Positions 33,976 through 35,953 of a stretch of 35,953 bases of DNA are shown here, piece by piece. Numbering within the stretch: the first letter of the stretch is position 1; every line of letters starts with the position of its first letter. Under the pieces are notes generated by a model. The model made no database searches. It saw only the letters and a program-made list of their open reading frames with translations, and had not been told where the DNA came from. The DNA is taken from NCBI GenBank assembly GCA_018814045.1, contig JAHJAR010000027.1:1-35953 (forward strand). The letters run 5' to 3'. Position numbers and translations under genes: made by a program. Origin of the DNA: Planctomycetota bacterium (GTDB lineage Bacteria > Planctomycetota > Phycisphaerae > UBA1845 > Fen-1342).

Positions 33976-34081
33976 GAGGGAAGTCCAAGAAATTTCCGGA
34001 CGTTTCGGCCATCATGACCGCTCTTCGGTCTGGCCTGACGCGCACCGTGCAAGACGAAGATCGGTGCTCGTCATACTGGTT

Positions 34082-34122
34082 TCGCGGCTGGCGCCGGCCG
34101 AACGGCCGTTCGCCAGCCGCGA
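34082..34122. repeat. Long perfect hairpin between small-protein genes
   Basis: TCGCGGCTGGCG (34082-34093) and CGCCAGCCGCGA (34111-34122) are a perfect 12-bp inverted repeat; inside lies CGGCCG-AA-CGGCCG. It sits 125 nt past the stop of the 27-aa gene and has no U-tract. The rest of 33976-34246 shows no gene. Confidence 0.65.
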
Positions 34123-34246
34123 GTCCAGGGCGCCCACCGTCCTGCGCGCCGCGGCACACGACAGGGCCGACGCACCCGACAGCGGTGTGCCTCAGCCCGC
34201 GGCCGCTCGCGTGCGTGTGCAGCGGGGACCGGGGACTGATCAGTGT

Positions 34247-34330
34247 CTAGCGCCTGAAGAAACGCCAGATCGTCCAGACGATCAGCCCGGGAATCCCAGT
34301 AACGAAGGCCCAAAACAGTTCTGCGCTCAT
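34247..34330 (-). CDS. Micro-membrane protein, 27 aa
   Basis: AAGGAG lies 8 nt before ATG 34330, a near-ideal ribosome site. The product starts MSAELFWAFVTGIPGLIVW, is a single span, and ends in a positively charged tail (RFFRR), predicting N-out/C-in topology. It is first of three tiny membrane proteins on this strand and is divergent from the glycosyltransferase. The 189-nt gap upstream has a GCCCCGCC/GGTGGGGC hairpin near 34355-34372 but no clear promoter. Confidence 0.65.
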   Translation of the reverse strand: MSAELFWAFVTGIPGLIVWTIWRFFRR

Positions 34331-34519
34331 GTGTAGCACTCCTTGTTAGTACCGTGACTTCGCCCCGCCGAGCGGTGGGGCCTACTTCAAAAAAGAACGC
34401 CCGCCCGTTTTGCGCCAAGCCGAGCTAACGTTCCTGCGCCGCGGCAGACCGCGCCGCCGCAACCCTAATCCGTCGCCATCGACTTCCGAAACCTCGCGGC
34501 CCGGTTATCATCACATCCC

Positions 34520-35545
34520 ATGCGGCCCCAGGCGACTTCACAACCGCAGTTGACGCTCGTTGTACCAATCCTTAACGAGGGCGTCAATCTCGAACCGTTG
34601 CTAGCGCGCACGCTCCCCGCGCTGCGGCAGACGAGCCTGCGGTTTGAAATCCTGTTCGTCGACGACGGCAGCACCGATGACACCGCTCAGAAGATCACGA
34701 CTCTCGCCGCGGACCACCCGGAGATCCGACTGCGGCGTCTCTCCCGCAACTTCGGCCACCAGGCCGCCCTCGTAGCCGGCCTGGAGTGCGCCCGCGGCGA
34801 GGCCGTCATCACCATGGATGGTGACCTGCAACACCCACCAGAGCTGATTCCCGACTTGGTAGCGCGATGGCGTACCGGCCTTCAGGTTGTGCAGGCCATT
34901 CGTCGGGAGCCGGCCGACGCCAGCGCCGTCAAGCGAACCGCGTCGCGCGGATTCTACCGGTTGCTATCGGCCGTTTCGCGACACAAAGTTACCCCTGGGG
35001 CGGCCGACTTCAGGCTCATGTCGCGGGAGGCGTGTGCGGCGTTCCTGAGCTGCCGGGAGAGGTGCCGCTTCAACCGGGGCCTGGTTCAGTGGATCGGGTT
35101 CCCGTATTGCGAGGTCCCATATGATGCCGCCCTACGCCATGCCGGACGCTCCAAGTACTCGTACCGGGCCATGTTGCGGCTGGCTGGCGACGCAATATTC
35201 TCCTTCTCCTCGTGGCCGCTGCGCCTGGCCGGACTGGCCGGCGCGGCAGTCTCTCTGGCGGCAGCAGGCTACCTCGTGTTTGTCCTCTGGGCGGCGGTGT
35301 TTACCGACCGTACCGTGGCCGGATGGAGTTCGATTCTCGCCGCGGTCCTGATTCTCGGCGGCGTCCAGCTTATCGTGCTGTGGATCATCGGCGAGTACAT
35401 CGGTCGGCTATACGAGGAGGCCAAGCAGCGGCCGCTGTACGTCATCCGATCCGATTTTCCTGCACCCGAAACGCCGCCGACGCGTGACGCCCTGGCCAAA
35501 CAGCACAGCTCGGATGAGGCCAGCGGAGACGCTCCCGCCGAATAG
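34520..35545 (+). CDS. Polyprenyl-phosphate glycosyltransferase (GT2, DPM1/GtrB-like)
   Basis: Transfers a hexose from a nucleotide sugar to undecaprenyl phosphate at the cytoplasmic face of the inner membrane. The 341-aa protein has the GT-A core with LVVPILNEGVNL, VDDGS (47-51) and the DxD site in MDGDLQHPP (D100, D102), then FGHQAALVAGL. Two C-terminal spans (about 228-258 and 268-295) end in GEYIGRLYEEAKQRPLYVI, typical of GtrB/ArnC-like enzymes. The tail is polar. TATCAT lies only 8 nt upstream of the ATG and no ribosome site is seen, so the mRNA may be leaderless. It could feed the Wzy-like or wall pathways. Confidence 0.93.
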   Translation: MRPQATSQPQLTLVVPILNEGVNLEPLLARTLPALRQTSLRFEILFVDDGSTDDTAQKITTLAADHPEIRLRRLSRNFGHQAALVAGLECARGEAVITMDGDLQHPPELIPDLVARWRTGLQVVQAIRREPADASAVKRTASRGFYRLLSAVSRHKVTPGAADFRLMSREACAAFLSCRERCRFNRGLVQWIGFPYCEVPYDAALRHAGRSKYSYRAMLRLAGDAIFSFSSWPLRLAGLAGAAVSLAAAGYLVFVLWAAVFTDRTVAGWSSILAAVLILGGVQLIVLWIIGEYIGRLYEEAKQRPLYVIRSDFPAPETPPTRDALAKQHSSDEASGDAPAE

Positions 35546-35953
35546 TGGCCCTCCGCGTATCGGGCTGCCGGCGGGGCGATCGAGTCTGCCAGAGGTAGCC
35601 CTCAGAGACCAAACTGCGGCGCGGCACCTCTCAGAGCGCCTTACAGGACCTCGGCCTGAGCAGAGCCGCGCGCGGAAGCGCGCGGACCAGCCGGCCCTGG
35701 AAACCCCTCCCTCGCAGTCGCGGCTCGGTTCTACTTTAGGCTTCGACTTTCGCACTTATGCGGCCTGTTGGACCGCACGGCATAAGGTTTTCATGGTGTT
35801 TCGTGAACCCTGGGCCCTGCAAGCCCAGTGACAAAACCTGTTCGCGGACGCTCTCACACCGCAACGTGTTGAGCATGTCTGCAAACGACGCACAACATTT
35901 GCTGCGGTACCACAGCCGATTGGGCCGCTGGTAGTGGCGCTGACCTTCGGCAG
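35546..35953. other. Intergenic right end
   Basis: No gene is evident in these 408 bases. Apart from the hairpin repeat at 35663-35726 there is only a small CTGGG/CCCAG hairpin near 35811-35829. Confidence 0.4.
35663..35726. repeat. Hairpin repeat, family copy 4
   Basis: The ends GAGCCGCG (35663-35670) and CGCGGCTC (35719-35726) match the repeat family. Inside the left half is a perfect 8-bp stem with a GGAA loop (35666-35685). The right arm keeps the family GAGCCGCGACxxxGAGGGAG pattern in reverse; the left arm has diverged. It lies 118 nt past the glycosyltransferase. Confidence 0.55.

Overview
The window is a GC-rich (roughly 65% by eye) chromosomal segment that is almost fully coding. The contents point to Planctomycetota, possibly Phycisphaerae-like. 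The evidence is tandem prepilin-type proteins of planctomycete style, DUF1571 and DUF2752 proteins, a GH172 (DUF2961) protein, and a mur-ddl-ftsQ segment that is not followed by ftsA-ftsZ. This assignment rests on gene content and family knowledge; no 16S rRNA gene or tRNA was found. I also see no insertion sequence, CRISPR array or prophage.

Layout. (1) 1-3.3 kb, minus: thrS-infC, with infC most likely starting at an AUU codon. (2) 3.3-9.4 kb, minus: murC-murB-ddl-ftsQ followed by two polytopic membrane proteins of unknown function, sitting where ftsA-ftsZ would be in most bacteria. (3) 9.7-14 kb, plus: a Wzy/O-antigen-ligase-like polymerase with a long C-terminal repeat region, a nested palindromic repeat, and a GH172 protein. 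(4) 14-17.5 kb, minus: a thioredoxin-fold protein without CxxC, a DUF1571 lipoprotein and ribD. (5) 17.9-23.2 kb: a 104-aa orphan gene (plus), then a glycogen-synthase-like glycosyltransferase, rpsT preceded by a TPR-like protein, and an ACT-domain protein with a DUF2752 protein (all minus). (6) 23.5-25.7 kb, plus: RNase R. (7) 25.7-29.8 kb, minus: a candidate structured small RNA with its own promoter and intrinsic terminator, downstream of metG-lipoprotein-mnmE. (8) 30-33 kb, minus: two tandemly duplicated transcription units, each promoter, prepilin-like gene, 3' hairpin and terminator. (9) 33.4-34.3 kb, minus: three tiny single-membrane-span proteins (45, 52 and 27 aa). (10) 34.5-35.5 kb, plus: a polyprenyl-phosphate glycosyltransferase; the last 400 bases hold only a repeat-like hairpin.

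How it fits together. Translation and RNA metabolism (infC, thrS, metG, mnmE, rpsT, rnr) alternates with cell-envelope work (mur genes, ddl, ftsQ, Wzy-like polymerase, GT2, pseudopilins, lipoproteins). The least explained parts are the small-RNA locus at about 25.73-25.83 kb, the micro-membrane-protein cluster at 33.46-34.33 kb, the two membrane proteins after ftsQ, and a dispersed hairpin repeat family seen in four places.
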